DNA from: Doris montereyensis
Taxonomy: Eukaryota; Mollusca; Gastropoda; Nudibranchia; Dorididae
Assembly: GCA_037039925.1 (NCBI GenBank)
Contig: JAXRKP010000207.1
Location: 315,001 to 379,000, forward strand
Reading direction: 5' to 3'
Length of the DNA: 64,000 bases
Shown: positions 41,917-55,900 of the stretch, one piece after another
Layout of the letters: each line of letters opens with the position of its first letter
Position numbering within the stretch: position 1 is the stretch's first letter
The notes under the pieces: generated by a model
The model's input: only the letters and a program-made list of their open reading frames with translations
The model's database searches: none
Told to the model about the DNA's origin: nothing
Made by a program: the position numbers and the translations under genes

Positions 41917-43317
41917 AATTCAATGTTAAGATTAAGGCCAATTATATTGATTTCTTTTAATTATTTTCATGGTGTTTATTGTTTATATACTGTTTGTTAG
42001 TACATACATGTATATTTCTTGCTTGTGAGATGTTGAGAAATGCGATATTCTTTGCATGACTTTGTTTCTTTCTGGTTATTACATTGTGGTCCTGTCGGAA
42101 ATATCAGTATGTGTTGATTGAAAGGGCATGGTTACGATTAAGCAGTGGAAGCCAAATGATATTCAAGAATAAGAGGAAATGAAAAATAATCCCCAATTGT
42201 AGTTCTGTTGCTTGGATTTAAATCTTTCAACCTCATTTAATTTATCACCTACATGCTTTGATGCTAAGTCCCTGAGTGCTATTCCCACAACAGTTTCAGG
42301 AAGCCCAATTAAATCGTGTGAGTGCTATTCCTGTACCCCTTATGAGAGAGAATTGCAAATTTTAAAGCACCAATGATTACACTTACAGCAATCAAACTGC
42401 TGTGACTACTATGAATTTATCTGCCATTTTTGTGTCCATAAACTCCAGAGCAACATGGTTCGATTGGTTTTGACCATCTTATTATTCTTAAGTAATTTTT
42501 ATTTTATTTTTTTCTGTGACACACCCCAAGTTGGTTGATTTTGGTGTCATATAGACAAAATCTGATGATATATTTACAATCATTTAGCACCTGAGGGCTC
42601 CAATATTGAGCCAGAAAGTGTTACTTATATTGGATGGATAAGGAGGAGATGAAGTAGAATTAGAATGGACTGGCATCGGTAGTGTGGACAGCTTTCCAAC
42701 CTACGTTCCGCCTCACAACTATACAACAGCAGTCCGTTTGAGATTTGGGACCTACTGTGGCTGTTGAATATTTTAAAAATTATAATTTCCGTATCGCTTT
42801 TTTTTTATCATTGAATATAATAAAAAGCCTAAAGATAAATGAAAATGGCACACCAACTCTTTTATTTTGTGAATACAAGAGATACTCTATCATCTTTCTA
42901 TATCTGTTTTTGTACCAATAGTAACATGCTGAAAATCTCTTGTTTATTATTACGTCATTGTTTCTAAATTGTTTAAAAATATTTTCGTTTTTCAAAATGT
43001 GGCCTGTGAACAAGAGATCATAAGATTCAAACCATCTGTCCAAAATACAAAATTCACAGACACATTTACATAAATTGACAGCAAACATAACTCCTGAAAG
43101 AATCAAAGATTGGTAAAATTATTTCAATTATAAGAAGGGAGAATATATTTTTTTTAAAGACCTAGCATTCAGAGGTTTTGTTTTTTCATAAGGGTTAGCA
43201 CTTGAGAATGAAAGCTAAAGGTGTTTTCTCAGTGACAGTAGTAACCTACTGATTTGGCAAGCATTGTTCTGATTCAATCAAACATTTTGCTGAATGTGCC
43301 CATTATTAATATTATTA

Positions 43318-44243
43318 CAGTCGACTCCACTTGTAGCGAAGTCGGTTGTAGAGATCTTCGGATGTAGCAATCCCCGGCTCTTAAAGTTTATACATGTACA
43401 TAGTAAAAAGACAACGGATGTAAGATTTTTTTCACCCGTGATTATTTTTGACCTAACATTGGTTTAAAAATAAACCTAACGATGTGCAATGTACAAGCAC
43501 ACAGTACTGACTGCTGACTGGTATGCCTAGTGTAGGCCTACCAATGTACAATAATTTATTAATAATTATTATGCCCACTTCGCTTAGCCTATAGGCTCAA
43601 CCCTACACTACTAGGCCTACCCTAAAGTCGACAGCATACTATGCTAGGCCCAAAACATTTCACAGCACACGTGAAGAGCCCGCTCAATTGTGTCTATTTT
43701 TAGCAGCTTAGCGCCCAATGACAATGTGTGTGTAGGCTAGTCACAGTGTCGGCTATGGCATGTCGCAATGTGTTATTGGATGCAGGGAGAAGAAAAGCCC
43801 AGTCACTGAAATCGAAATGTTGGAAGCACTAGGCAAATTAGAAATGTTTTTTCTCCAGAAGGGCATGCCGAATGATAGTCTGACCAATGTTCACAAGGCT
43901 CTCAGTGAACAGAGGGAGAAGAGAAAGAAACAATCCACCGTCAGCAGTTTTTTTAAGGCCAAATAAAAAAACTAACAGTGTTTGTCCATGTCTCTTGTAC
44001 TTTAAGCATCATGTAAATAAAGAATGAAAAAAAACAAAATGATAATGTTGAGAGGAATTACAATAATACAGTGTATTTCCACGTGGTCACGATGCGTTAT
44101 CCAGGTGAGGGAAGTAAGTCAATAATAATTGTTAAGTAAAGATTATTTCCCTTGAATTTGTCTTCCAATGGTTGTAGTGTACTTCTGATGTAGCTATCTT
44201 TTTTCTGGTCCCCCAAGGACATCGCTACAAGCGTAGTACACTG
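43318..44243 (+). mobile_element. Pogo/Tigger DNA transposon remnant (926 bp)
   Basis: Ends CAGTCGACTCCACTTGTAGC and CGCTACAAGCGTAGTACACTG are imperfect inverted repeats, each beside TA. The internal frame 43760-43966 (MSQCVIGCREKKSPVTEIEM to STVSSFFKAK) looks like the C-terminus of a pogo/Tigger (CENP-B-like) transposase: one helix pair, a basic run and a final SFF. An AATAAA follows at 44016. The DDE core is missing, so it is inactive. Confidence 0.8.
43760..43966 (+). pseudogene. Transposase C-terminal fragment (Tigger-like)
   Basis: 68 codons, Glu/Lys-rich, with the pattern EALGKLEMFFLQKG, NVHKALSEQREKRKKQ, VSSFF typical of Tigger transposase tails by recollection of the family. Upstream catalytic parts are absent within the element. 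Confidence 0.55.
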
Positions 44244-44397
44244 TACATTACATTTGATAGGCTGATCAAAAAGCATATCCAAAAATGCGACCTTGTAATT
44301 TGTTATCTTAAAAAAGCTTGAAAATCAGTGCGAGCGAGCAATTAAAAAGAGAAGAAAGAAGGTAGATAGTTGTGTTGCAGATTTGTTTATAACAAAC

Positions 44398-44535
44398 ATG
44401 GAGGAAGTGAAAGTGACCGAATTGTTGAAGAATGCAAACTCGTCACCCTTGAGAGAAAAGAAGAATCAAGGCAAAAAGTCAAGATCCTTTACAAAGTTTG
44501 CCAAGGACAAGCATCGATTCCCAGCTAAAGTCTAA
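44398..44535 (+). CDS. Small unrecognised ORF (45 residues)
   Basis: ATG to TAA, MEEVKVTELLKNANSSPLRE, then KKNQGKKSRSFTKFAKDKHR and FPAKV; very basic C-terminal half. It lies 150 bp beyond the pogo remnant. No family recognised; it may be a first exon or chance. Confidence 0.2.
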   Translation: MEEVKVTELLKNANSSPLREKKNQGKKSRSFTKFAKDKHRFPAKV

Positions 44536-46871
44536 AAAATAATTCGAGAAAAAGTATCAAATATCTTGTTCCACATTCACGAGTGAATGTCCGTCTGAAT
44601 TCCTTAATGCCTACCCAGCATCACTTATAAGGTGCAGCTAGGTATGTCTGTCTGTCCGTCCATTTCACTCACACTCACAGCCACGATTATCTTCATCCAC
44701 ATGAAGCTGTGACTAATTGGATTGGAAAATAGACATCTCTTATTTTAGGTTAACCTGATACTGATACTTATTCAATTATTGCATAATAAAGAGTGTGAAT
44801 ACAGGGATGGGGATGGCCTCTAAAAAGAAGTCCTGAAGTGAATCATTTCATTCTGATGGTGCGTAGTAATACTTGAGACCAGTCACCTTCGATAAATCCT
44901 TAATTTGAAGATTGGAGAGCACATTCATGATTGAGATATATATATATGTCTCACAAGCTGATACCAAAGAAAGTTAATATGAAATAAAACTCCAAAATTC
45001 TAAGAAACCTCAGGACACCATATTAATGATTTGGGACACTCGTAACACATCCCTATTTGAGGACTGTTTTGCTGGTAATTTTATTTTCACTGATATAATA
45101 ACTGGAGGTCCTCTTTGTCCTGAAAAATCCATAAAACGAGAGGAGCCGGAAAAAACCTGCTTAACAGCCTGAAAATCCGTCTAGTCTTCAATAAACTGGA
45201 TTTTTTTTCTCGTGTCCTGCTCAAATTTGGAACAAGTTTTCATGGGTATGTGCATTAAAATTAAACTAATAGAACAACTACAAACGTGACACACAAATTA
45301 AAAAAACACAGTTTGTCTTGAAAGCAGCCAAAAAATTTATTTGTTATATATCAGAAATATGTCATGAATTGAAAAGTAATTGCATATGTGTTGCTTTTTT
45401 AAAATCTATAAATATTTCATTCTCCTGTGTAAAAAATTAATAATTGAACCCTCAATGAAAATATCTGTAACATCTAATATTTTAAAAATGTAAAAGAAAA
45501 ATCTTTCTTGATCAAGTTGTTTGACCATTTTGTCTCTATTTGTTCAAAGTGCTCTTTGAAATCAACTTATAGTTATAGTATCGGTAAGTAATAAATTAAA
45601 CTTATGTGCTTGTGGAGAAAGGGCTTACACCACTAACCTTTTATGAAAATGAAAGAACAATTAAATATCCATGTTGAAAAGTAAAACAGACCAAAAATTC
45701 AAAATATCTTAACTCTCATATAAATTAGGGGGTTAAATACTGACTGATACATTAATATTATATATAATGTTGTGAGTTATGAAAATATAAGCACATCAGG
45801 TATAATTTAAAAGATTTTAAATGTGAGAATGCCTAGCTCTGTTCACAAACTAGCATTATTCATTTATAGGGAAAAGCAATGAGAGAAATAACCGAAATGG
45901 GTGAGAGAAAATGTTGAAAGATTTAAATACTAGGTGATCAAAATAATGGCTACAAAATTGTTAATATTATATACCAAATAAAATGGATATTATATAAATA
46001 TGGCCAAAGGAAGTAATCAAAATACAATGTTAAGACGGCTTGGCTAGAAGAAATAATTCACTGAAATAATGTCACAATCTGAAAAAGAAGGCTTTGTTAA
46101 GTAATAAGGCATTGAAATTTGATATGATATTAATTATTGTTAGCTAGTGCTTCCCACAATGCACCATTTTATTTTAAATACCATAACCAAGAAGAACAGC
46201 CCAAAGTGATCAACAAACATTCATGAGAGTACAGCTTGTAAATCATCACACAATATTGCAAAATAAATTATAAAAAAAAAAAGAGTTCAGGCAGAACAAA
46301 AGAAAATAAAGGAGTAATACAAAAATCTCACTGGAAAGTTATTGTAAAATAAAATGTAAGCAGAGCATGGCAGATTGGCATAAATGGTCGCATTGGATCA
46401 TGAGTGAATGAAAACAAAACAACTGCATTTGTTTTTAAACTTGCGAATATTTTTTAACAAGTTTATTTTCATTATGAAGGTAATAATAGCGATCTAACAA
46501 GTTACCTAAAACGTTTTCAGTTCCAGACTAATAATTGTCAATATATTTAACAATAGCCAGAGACCCACAAAAGCCCCTCCCCCCCCCAAAAAAAAAAAAA
46601 AACCAAAAACAAAAACAAATGTCCAAATCAACATAAGCTAAAAATAATTTGACGCCCAAATTCAGCTTCAAAATTATCACGTCACTTTTATTGAAAATCA
46701 TAAAAAAGCCAAAACAAAAACAATTCATGCAACTTAAAAGGAAACTTTTAAACTCGATATAAAAATTATGTAAAAAAAAACCCATAACAAACAATGCCCG
46801 TTTTAATTTTTGTTCCAATGTCAACAACACTAATGGCATGAAGCTATATAAGCCAATAGCTAACCATCAGA
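44536..46871. other. Spacer between convergent SLC30A6 and SCCPDH
   Basis: AT-rich, no exon recognised. It includes the SCCPDH 3' UTR; minus-strand AATAAA candidates lie at 46462-46467 and 46168-46173. Confidence 0.45.
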
Positions 46872-46968
46872 TTACTCAGAGACAGTTGAGAACTTCATGT
46901 TATGGCGTGACAGTCTGTCGATCAAGGTAGAGTCATTAAAGACAGCACCTGGAGGCAAAACTCCTGCC
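46872..46968 (-). CDS. SCCPDH: SCCPDH last exon and stop
   Basis: AGVLPPGAVFNDSTLIDRLS, RHNMKFSTVSE, TAA. It ends a few residues short of the human terminus. Confidence 0.93.
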
Positions 46969-49900
46969 CTGTAAACAGTTAATAAAGAAAACAAAAGGTT
47001 ACATATTTGAAATTTGAAAACATCAATTCATTCTTGCAAGTTGAAGCTTCCAAACAACTTAAATCTTTTAAAGAATAATGAGGTGAACTATTAATACATA
47101 ATCATACTTAAAACAAATCACTCATATCTTAAAAACACACCTAATGTTATTGATGCCCTGCACAATGTGAGAAAGAAAAAAAAACTTTACAAGGAAACCC
47201 CAACATAACATTAATAACAATGTTTTTATCATATCTACGTAATGTTTACCAGGTGAATGCTATTAATTACAGAGGAGATAACTGAAAACATTCATCAGAG
47301 AAACAGAGAGAAAAGAAAGGACAGAGAGAGGAAGAGAAAGAGAACCCAGCACTCTACAACAGTTCCAACAATAGAATTTAGAATCTAAACAAAATCAAAT
47401 GTTCATTCAGAAAAATTAACCATGACTTACTTGTGGTATAACTTGTCTTTTTCCTTCAGCAGAGTGACAGCAGATTGCACCATGCAGATAGGAGTTGTAA
47501 CATATCCTGGCTCTAAATATTTCAAGATGAATAAAGGAAAAAAAGAGATTTGTTTTCATTCCATTGCAACTATGAAACTTTTGGACTACATTTCGATGTC
47601 ATGTCACTTCATAAAGGCTGACTTGATGTATAGAAAAGAGCTATGGGACACATTGAATTTGAGTCATTTTAAGAAAGATGTGACATCGGTGGCCAAGTGG
47701 TTAGGCTGCGAGACTTGGGATCATGACATCCTGGGTTTGAATCCTGGCAATGCTAGGCCTGCCATAGTGCTCCTTGGGAAAGACGCTTAACACGCTTTTC
47801 CCCCACTTGACCCAGGTGTAAATGGGGATAGGCACTAGCTTGGGAGCAAACACCTGCATAGACAAGCGTCATACACAGGAGGTGATTATTATCACCTGTT
47901 CCGTTTCACTCTATAGTAACCGGGATAAGCTCTGGCTCTATGGGCCATAATGGCCTTTAAAGGAATTTTACTAAGAAACAATTACGTTGCCAGACTTGGG
48001 ATTGTGAGGTTTGAAGTCTGGTAATCTCAGATCCCGCTGAACTCAGATGCAAATGGGTAACAGCATCAGCTGGCGAGTAAAATCTGTGAAAGGCTAATGT
48101 CCTGTTCAGGCGGCCATGTATTATCCTCTGTTCCATTCTATGCAAAACAGTGCTCTCCATTTAGTGATACGGTGGATAGTGGAGCGCTTCAGTTATGAGA
48201 CCGCTAAATGGCTGTAACATAATTCTTTCTACAAGGGGATTTTGCTTAAGGTCACGGGGCCTAAATTTGAGTTTAAAATTTGACAAACAGTCATTCACGC
48301 GACCATTGAATACCGGTGCGTGTAACGCATTTTTATGGCTAGTATGATGTCATGCTGTCTGGACTTCATAACAATGAGGTAGAGAACTCAAGCTAGATAA
48401 CTCACTGCAAGAGGAGATAACCAATTCACACATAGATGTAAGACAGCAGATGAAGCGACCATTCCCCCTAGATCCTTACTAAAGCTAGTGTTTAGGAAAG
48501 CAGGGCTAATCAGGTGTGAATTTTTTTTTATGTCTTAGGTGTGCTAAACACAGTCTGCTCTGAATTGGGAAAGAGGGAGGAATGGTGAACCAGGCGACAG
48601 CCCAGATATAGCACACATGAGTACACTGTGAAAAAATACCATGGCCAGCCATGGGGTTTGAACCTGTGTTGTCGTTATTACAAACTCACAACACTATGGT
48701 TTTGCTACAACACCTCCAAAAAGAAAAGGATTGTCTTACCCGGTCCCACGAGTTGTGTTGTGATGGTTTTGTCTGGTTTTTTACCAGCCCTGTCCTTTTC
48801 GGTATCCGTATAGCCATGAGCAACAAATGTCATTGAGAAAGATGTCTCTTCGATCTGAAAGAAAGCAAAAAAGAAAACCTCTTAATAGTCTCAATAGTGA
48901 TATCTCATTTCATTAGGGCATACGTTTTAAAGATTTCTGGAAAGAGAAAAATGGTGAATTATAAGCAAAAGAAAAGAAGAAGAAAGAAATAATTTCAGTC
49001 TACCACTGTATACATAAGTAATGCTACATGAACAGAAACATATGTAAACATGAGCAATAAAAATAGAAATCATCACTAACATCAACACAAATAAGATTTA
49101 ATTGTTCACTCATCCACGTTAACTATGATTCTGAATTTACCCCATCCACCATATGCAGCGATCTCAGGGTGAATTATGATGAAACAGCAAGTTGAAAGAT
49201 GAGTGAAAGGAGAGAAGTAGGACCTATCGACAGCACCTGCCTATTGCCCACCATTCATTCACCATGAAAAAGCAAAGAAGAGATGAGGGCTTTAAGAACT
49301 CAACACAGCATGACCCAGCTTCAACAAACGACAGAAAAAACAAAATCAGTGAAAATCAAAATTTGAATTGGCAATCTATATTTCGTTGTCTTCTCAAATC
49401 AAGCTTGTCATCAATGTGATTACACTGATGATTCATGCATTCATCATTGTGATCAGCTACTTACACTACTCTAAATGATGTTTCAAATTTATGGCTATTT
49501 TCAAAATATATGATATAGAAATGATGTAGTTGCATCTGGTTTATTCAAAAATCTGTGGATTAATTCTGGTATGTTGCAAGAATTGAAGACTTCCTATATC
49601 TATGAAATTCAACTTAAAATAGATCTAGACCTATATCTTTATCCTGATTTCACTTCACTATAGTGAAGGCTCAATTACGGACATGAAGGAAGGAGCATGG
49701 AACGAACAGGAAGTACGGGTGCAGGAGGGAGGTGGGGGGATCTAATAATAAATCTTTATTGTCCTTTTCAGGCAATTCATGTTAGGTTCACATAAATCAT
49801 TTTACACTTCACAATCCACATAACAAATAGGAGATAGGGAGATAGGTCAGCCTGAGGTTCAGAAGACAACCGTGGATATGAAATATTTAACAAACAAAAT

Positions 49901-52900
49901 AGCACGCCGTGAAAGGTCTCAGAATAGAAAGGTTCGAAACCACTAGTGATTGTAAATTGTTGAGTTATGTCACAGAGGCGTCCATAAACTATGTTTGATG
50001 ATGCTTTAGTTTTGATATCTTTGTTTGATAAGGAACTCAAAATATAGTTCTCCTCCATATCTACATTCCTTTAACCATCCTTTGCAACTCAAAACCCGTC
50101 CTTATGAGCCTCGTGTTTTTTAATATAAAGTATATGCTAAACTTCAGCACAGAAACCAATAATAAAAGAAATAGGACAGCAGAGATGGAGATGGATAGAA
50201 CACACCCTCAGAAAACCTCAGAGAAATACTACAAGACATGCCTTCAGTGGAATCCACAGGGACAGAGGGTTAGGAAGGCCATGATTAACTCGGAGAAGGC
50301 TAGTGGAAGATGGCTTGAGGAGAGGGGGTCTTTTTGTAGAGGTTTATCACGAGTTGCCCAAGATAGGAATAAGTGGAAATCTGTTGTTCGTGGCCTATAT
50401 CCTGGTATAGGGTGAAAAGGCAATGATGATGATGATGATGATGATATGCTAAATTTATCTATAATATTCCAATACGTGTTAAAGGAGAAAAAAAGATATA
50501 TGAGGGCTCTTTGAGAAAGAAAACTGTAACTACTATGACAACCAAGCACTAAAGGTCATGTCCAAAGATATGCCTGCGTTATTTTCTTTACCTGCTTCCT
50601 TGTTGGGCCTCCTTTCTTGAAAACACCAAATGAAAAGATATGGGGGTACTGAAAGGAAAAAAAGAAATCTTAATTACAAGAATGTAAAAAAAACAAAATG
50701 AGTCTTTAAAACACATCTGCACAACAGTTGGCGGTATAATGAGGTTGAGTGTACAACATGACAAGCCTGTCCACACAAACAACAACAAAATTCTAGTCAC
50801 GGATTCTTTCGGGGCTATCTGAAATCATGAGGATGTACAATGATATTTATGATAAGCCAAATCTTCGATAAACAGGTCTTTAAGCATATTTATAATCTGT
50901 TGCTAAAGTGAATTGCCAAGGCCTCACCTTCATCATCAGACTTCGTCCAAAAGAAAACTTTGACAACACAGCAAAAATGATTCCAAACATGATCATGCCA
51001 ATGGCTGCGCCAAGGCTATTCAAAGACACGTAGGGCTTGAACTCATACTGTTGGAAAGAAATGAAAACATTTGTATTATATAGACAGGGTTCAATATATT
51101 AGATTTGTATTATATAGACGGGGTTCAATATATTAACTAACATTAACAACCTAAACATGAAAGAAAAAATTGTTCATCTTCATTAGCTTTCAAAACGGAC
51201 AGGGAAAAAGGATAGTTTTTATTGCTACATGTATGTCAGCTGCCCAACATAAAAGTGTGAAAATTGTTATTTGTGTACAAGTATTAGTATTCAGGTAATT
51301 TCTTTAATTAATAAATCAGTTCTATTCAATCTACTATCTCATATCATTCAATAAATTTGTCAAAAGAGGATATAAGTGAATCATGGGCATTTGATTACTG
51401 GTAATTCCATCTCTTCATTTTTTTTTTGTACATACTTCAACAACTTCATATTTTCTTTATCATTAACTCATTGACATTTTCCAACATCAGTTTAAACAAA
51501 AAGAAAGGCAACAGAAAAGAAAAAATGAACATTAAATTAGTTAAGCGGAATAACATTTCTTGTGTAATAATGTTTTTCCTGTCACATCTGATGATTAGCT
51601 TGACCAATAAATATGAGACAAATGATGATCGACTTTCCTACCGGTTTTATGCAAGTCTTCCAGTCAAAATTTCATCTCTCATGGAGCGAGTGACAACAGA
51701 TTTATCAGTTCCCAAAAATGGCAAACACCATCTATTGACTTCTTTAGAGAAGAATAGAGAAGACCTGAGGGAGAAAAAAGGCAACAACAAAATTAAAAAT
51801 ACAAAAAACAAACAAACCCCACAAGTAGATTCAACCAAATTAGTAAAGTGAGTAATCAAATGTGAAAAATTTGAAGGGAAAAAGAAATACTCAATAAACA
51901 CAACAGTAAAATTTCTTTCTCGATGCTCAGTGGGTTAGCAAACAAAATTACAACAAAAACGCTAATGACCTTATTTGATAAGAATCACCGCCATAAAGAT
52001 ATTTTCACATCATCACTTCCATCTTTTCTCTCAATTAACATTGTCAATATACATATATATACAGATTAAGTATCTGAAAAATATCTCTTGAAGATGAAAG
52101 CTAAGAAAAGGTTTTCAATAATGAATACTTGTAATAATATGATTGGAATGCAACAAATAGTTTAGTGAAGAGTAAAAACAAATACTGTCACAAAAGAAGC
52201 TCATTCAGCCATTTTTTAACTGGACTCTTCCTTACAAAGGGGTTAAGGAAAGCTTTAAAAACCAAACTAGTAAGAAAAATACCGCTTTGGAAGGCGGTGA
52301 TCCAATGGAGGTATTGGGTCTTGGAACATGAGTCTTCTCAAGGGTTTCAGCTCATGATAATTCGCAATGCCGTGAAGGGCTGATTCCAATGTACCAGTAT
52401 TGATAGCCGAACGCTTGGTTAAAAAAAGAAAAATGAGGAGAAAGAAAGAAAGAAAAATAAACTATCACAAGATGTTCTCATCTATTTACACCTTGTTGAA
52501 AATATCATCCAGGGGTTAGTAGTCTCTGTGTTTGTTTCCTTTTGGAAAAAGGAATATAAAATATAAAAAGTAAATCTATTTCTATAAACGAAACACACTC
52601 TACTGTTCATTACACTTTGATAAGGATAAAGTATTTGAAACATTCTGACAGAGCCTTGTTTGCATTTGTATACTGTAATAAATTTTATTGTATTTTTCAT
52701 GTGAAAGAAGAAAAAATCTATGCAGATGTGAAACTATTCTTAGGCTAAAGAGCTAACTGTTGTTGAAAAAACAACTACATGAAATGATGAAATTAATGAT
52801 CTATAAGTATATTATTAATATCTTCCCCCAGAAATTTCTTCCTACGTTTCATATCCCAAGGCTAACCTTAACTCTCAACGATTCTAGGATTTTCTCCCGT

Positions 52901-55900
52901 TGTAAAATTTGGTAAGACCCTACATTTTTTTACTTCAAATAATCTTTGACTGAGTGCAACTAAGATGTCATATTACCCCTCATTGTGTTCAGCAAGTCTG
53001 CAGATTTTTTTTATGTGTTTTTGACAATTTGTTTAACATGAGGACAAACCAACAAACAACGTGTATAGCCTATGAGTTCACAAAAAGAGACAATATTTCA
53101 CATGAAATCACAAACACTAGGATGAAAAAACAATTCAAGGTATAGTCTAGACTCCTAATTTCTGTATCAAAAGTTAGCTACAAGTCCTTTACAAATAATA
53201 CAACTGTATTTAAATACATATTTCATCATAAAAGGGAAAAATATGAACAGAAAATCAGGGCATTGAAACAAAAAAAATAAAGCAAAAATAAGAAGGTATG
53301 AAATTTCAAACTATAAAAAATATATCCAGAATCTCTAGCAGGAATTGTTTTTATTTTGAACGAAGAAATTCTTGTTGAAAGTGGAGCGATGTGAAACGGT
53401 TTTGTTAGGGATTCAATATCGTGGATGGAAAAAGTAAGGCAAATGACCTATCTATACATACTATTTGTAGGTAGTCCAAACCGAAATCTCAAGTGTAAGC
53501 AATGGAAAAGTAATTGCTATTACTGAGAAGAACTTTATTACCTGAGTAATTTGATACCAAAATCATTTCTGTAGGACAATATTAAACAAAGTCATGAATT
53601 TTTCGAAAATTTGTAAAAAAATTAAATAGGCCGTGATGAACAGAAGAACGGGGTGATGTGGACAAGCTCCTATTTGTTTCCTTATTTTACTAATTATTTT
53701 GATAAAAATATATTTTCCAAGTATCTCTCTGTTTGCATAAAAAATATTTAAAAACCTTAAATCCAGGGTGTAAATGGCAAATGAAAAAAAATCTGAAAAT
53801 CTCTGAAATGTGAAACTTTCAGACACTGAACACATCCTGTACCGTATTGAATCTGACACTTACAATAACAGCACCATGCAAAGCCATCTTTCTCAACCTT
53901 CCTGATATAACAAGAAAGGAATTCATCATTATAATCTTTAGTTAACCATTCCTACCTGAATTTGTTCTTAGAAGTTAGATCAATCATATCTACTGGCAAG
54001 TCCCGATCAATAAACCTAGTTGTTTTGAAGATTTGCTTGTTATATAACAGTTATAGCAAAATGATCAATCAATTCTGATTCTATTAACTAAGCTAACACG
54101 TGAAGTAGATCTAGAAATCTAACTCTAGCTGTACTAAATTTATTGAAGAAAATGGGTGCCACAAATTTAAGACCTAGAAATCTAAATCTACTATCATAGT
54201 TTCAAGGCATCTAGATAACAATTAGACTTAGACCTATCTAGATCTTACTAAATTGAGTCCAGATCTATGATAAAATAGCTTGTCTGTATAGAATCTAAAT
54301 CTAGATGAATCTAGATCTAGATCAACCACGTGTGCGTTTATTTTCAAGATCTCTATCCGATTAGAGTAGAATGAAAGAATGAAAAATCATAGACCGTAGA
54401 CCACATTCACAACTGAACCGTACGACTGCAGAGAGGCAAGAGGTAAGTCAGTGCATCTCAACATCTAATTTAACTAAATCTATCCCAAAAGCCTTTGCGA
54501 AAAAAGCTATTTCACAATAAATGCGTTAGTAGGTTTCAGACTGAAAAATCTGAAAAATCTGAAAGGATTTAAAGAAGATTTCAGATTTTTAAATCTGAAA
54601 TCTTCTCGTGTGAATAGTAGGGTCTCATGGATCAGTGTGGAAATTGTAGTTTGTTGTGAAAGTTAAAGTGAAAGTGAACTGAAGCAGCGTTCTTCCACTT
54701 ATGATTAGTATGAAAATCGGCGACGGACCTGGAGTCGGAATTTTATCCTGTTGTGCAAAACCTCTCACCTAACAGCGAACATAGAAGTGTTTTAGTAAAA
54801 GGGAAGGAAAGAAATGTAAGAGAAAAATATATTAAAAGTAGAAAACCTCAAATAATCTGAAATCAGAGGAAATCTGAAGGATTTACTTCCCTGTTAAATC
54901 AATGCAAAACACCATTTAAATTAGACCGCAGCAAAATGGGGCGTGGCATCAATCACCGGTGATCGAAATTCCATGTTTGGAATTGTTGAAAGTATGTGGT
55001 AAATGGATAGTTTCATAATTATGTGCTAAGCACAAATGTTCAAGCTTTTTAAAAAAAAACAGGTGAAACAAACAAAACTAAAAGCTATCAAAAATTTGTG
55101 TAACTGAAAGATGACAAAAAAGGAACTCACATTAGGACCAGATTTCACAGACAGAAAAGACTCTACGTTGGATATTTCCCCTGTGAATTGAGAACAGTAA
55201 AATTGTTCATACCTTTTTCTTTCCAAGCATGCATATTGATTGTGCTGTCAGTCACTAAATATTTTTTCATAATACTGATAACTGATTTACTGTCAGTAAA
55301 CTATGGGAAAAGAAGTATTATTATACCTTTTTTATGACATACTTTTAAAATTATTAGAAGAAATGATCATGTGAATCTTCAATCAATGATGCTAATACAG
55401 ATTCATGTTAAATACTCTCAATGGATACATTGAAATGAAGTCAAAGTTTACCCAAAAATTGAAATAAAACAAGTTGATCGCTGGATAGACTTTAAGATAG
55501 GCAGACTAGTTAGACGTATCCTTCCCAAGTAATGTTTTTCTGATCCACAAAATCTAAAACCCTTTTGTTGGATAGGTTGACTTTTAACTCACCCTTGTTT
55601 GGATTATGACTGCTTTGACTTATCCTCCTCATGCAATGCTTCTCTGACCCACAAAATTTGTCAATCTTCTTTTTAAATGTTAGTCTATAAATCTTCATTA
55701 CATAAGATGACCCTTTAATTCACTCCTGCTTGGGTTATGACTATTTTGACATCCTCCCTATATAAGGTTCCTAATTAGATCTTTCCTTTATGACATCCAA
55801 CTGCCTAAAGGATATAAAGAACTGACGTCAAACCCACTGGAATCAACCCCAAGATATAATTAGGGCAGTATCTTTACTACATACTGTGGCAATTTTCAGT

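Noticed and set aside
47690..47765. Apparent tRNA gene
   Set aside because: Only the A and B boxes are tRNA-like; no full cloverleaf closes, and the sequence continues into a SINE body shared with other copies.
53863..53905. Small putative exon MALHGAVI with donor gtaagt
   Set aside because: It sits inside the SCCPDH gene, does not match any missing part of it, and exons d and e already join in phase.
54535..54605. Inverted repeat of 'gaaaaatctgaaa' type
   Set aside because: Short, imperfect and AT-rich; simple repetition of an 11-mer explains it.
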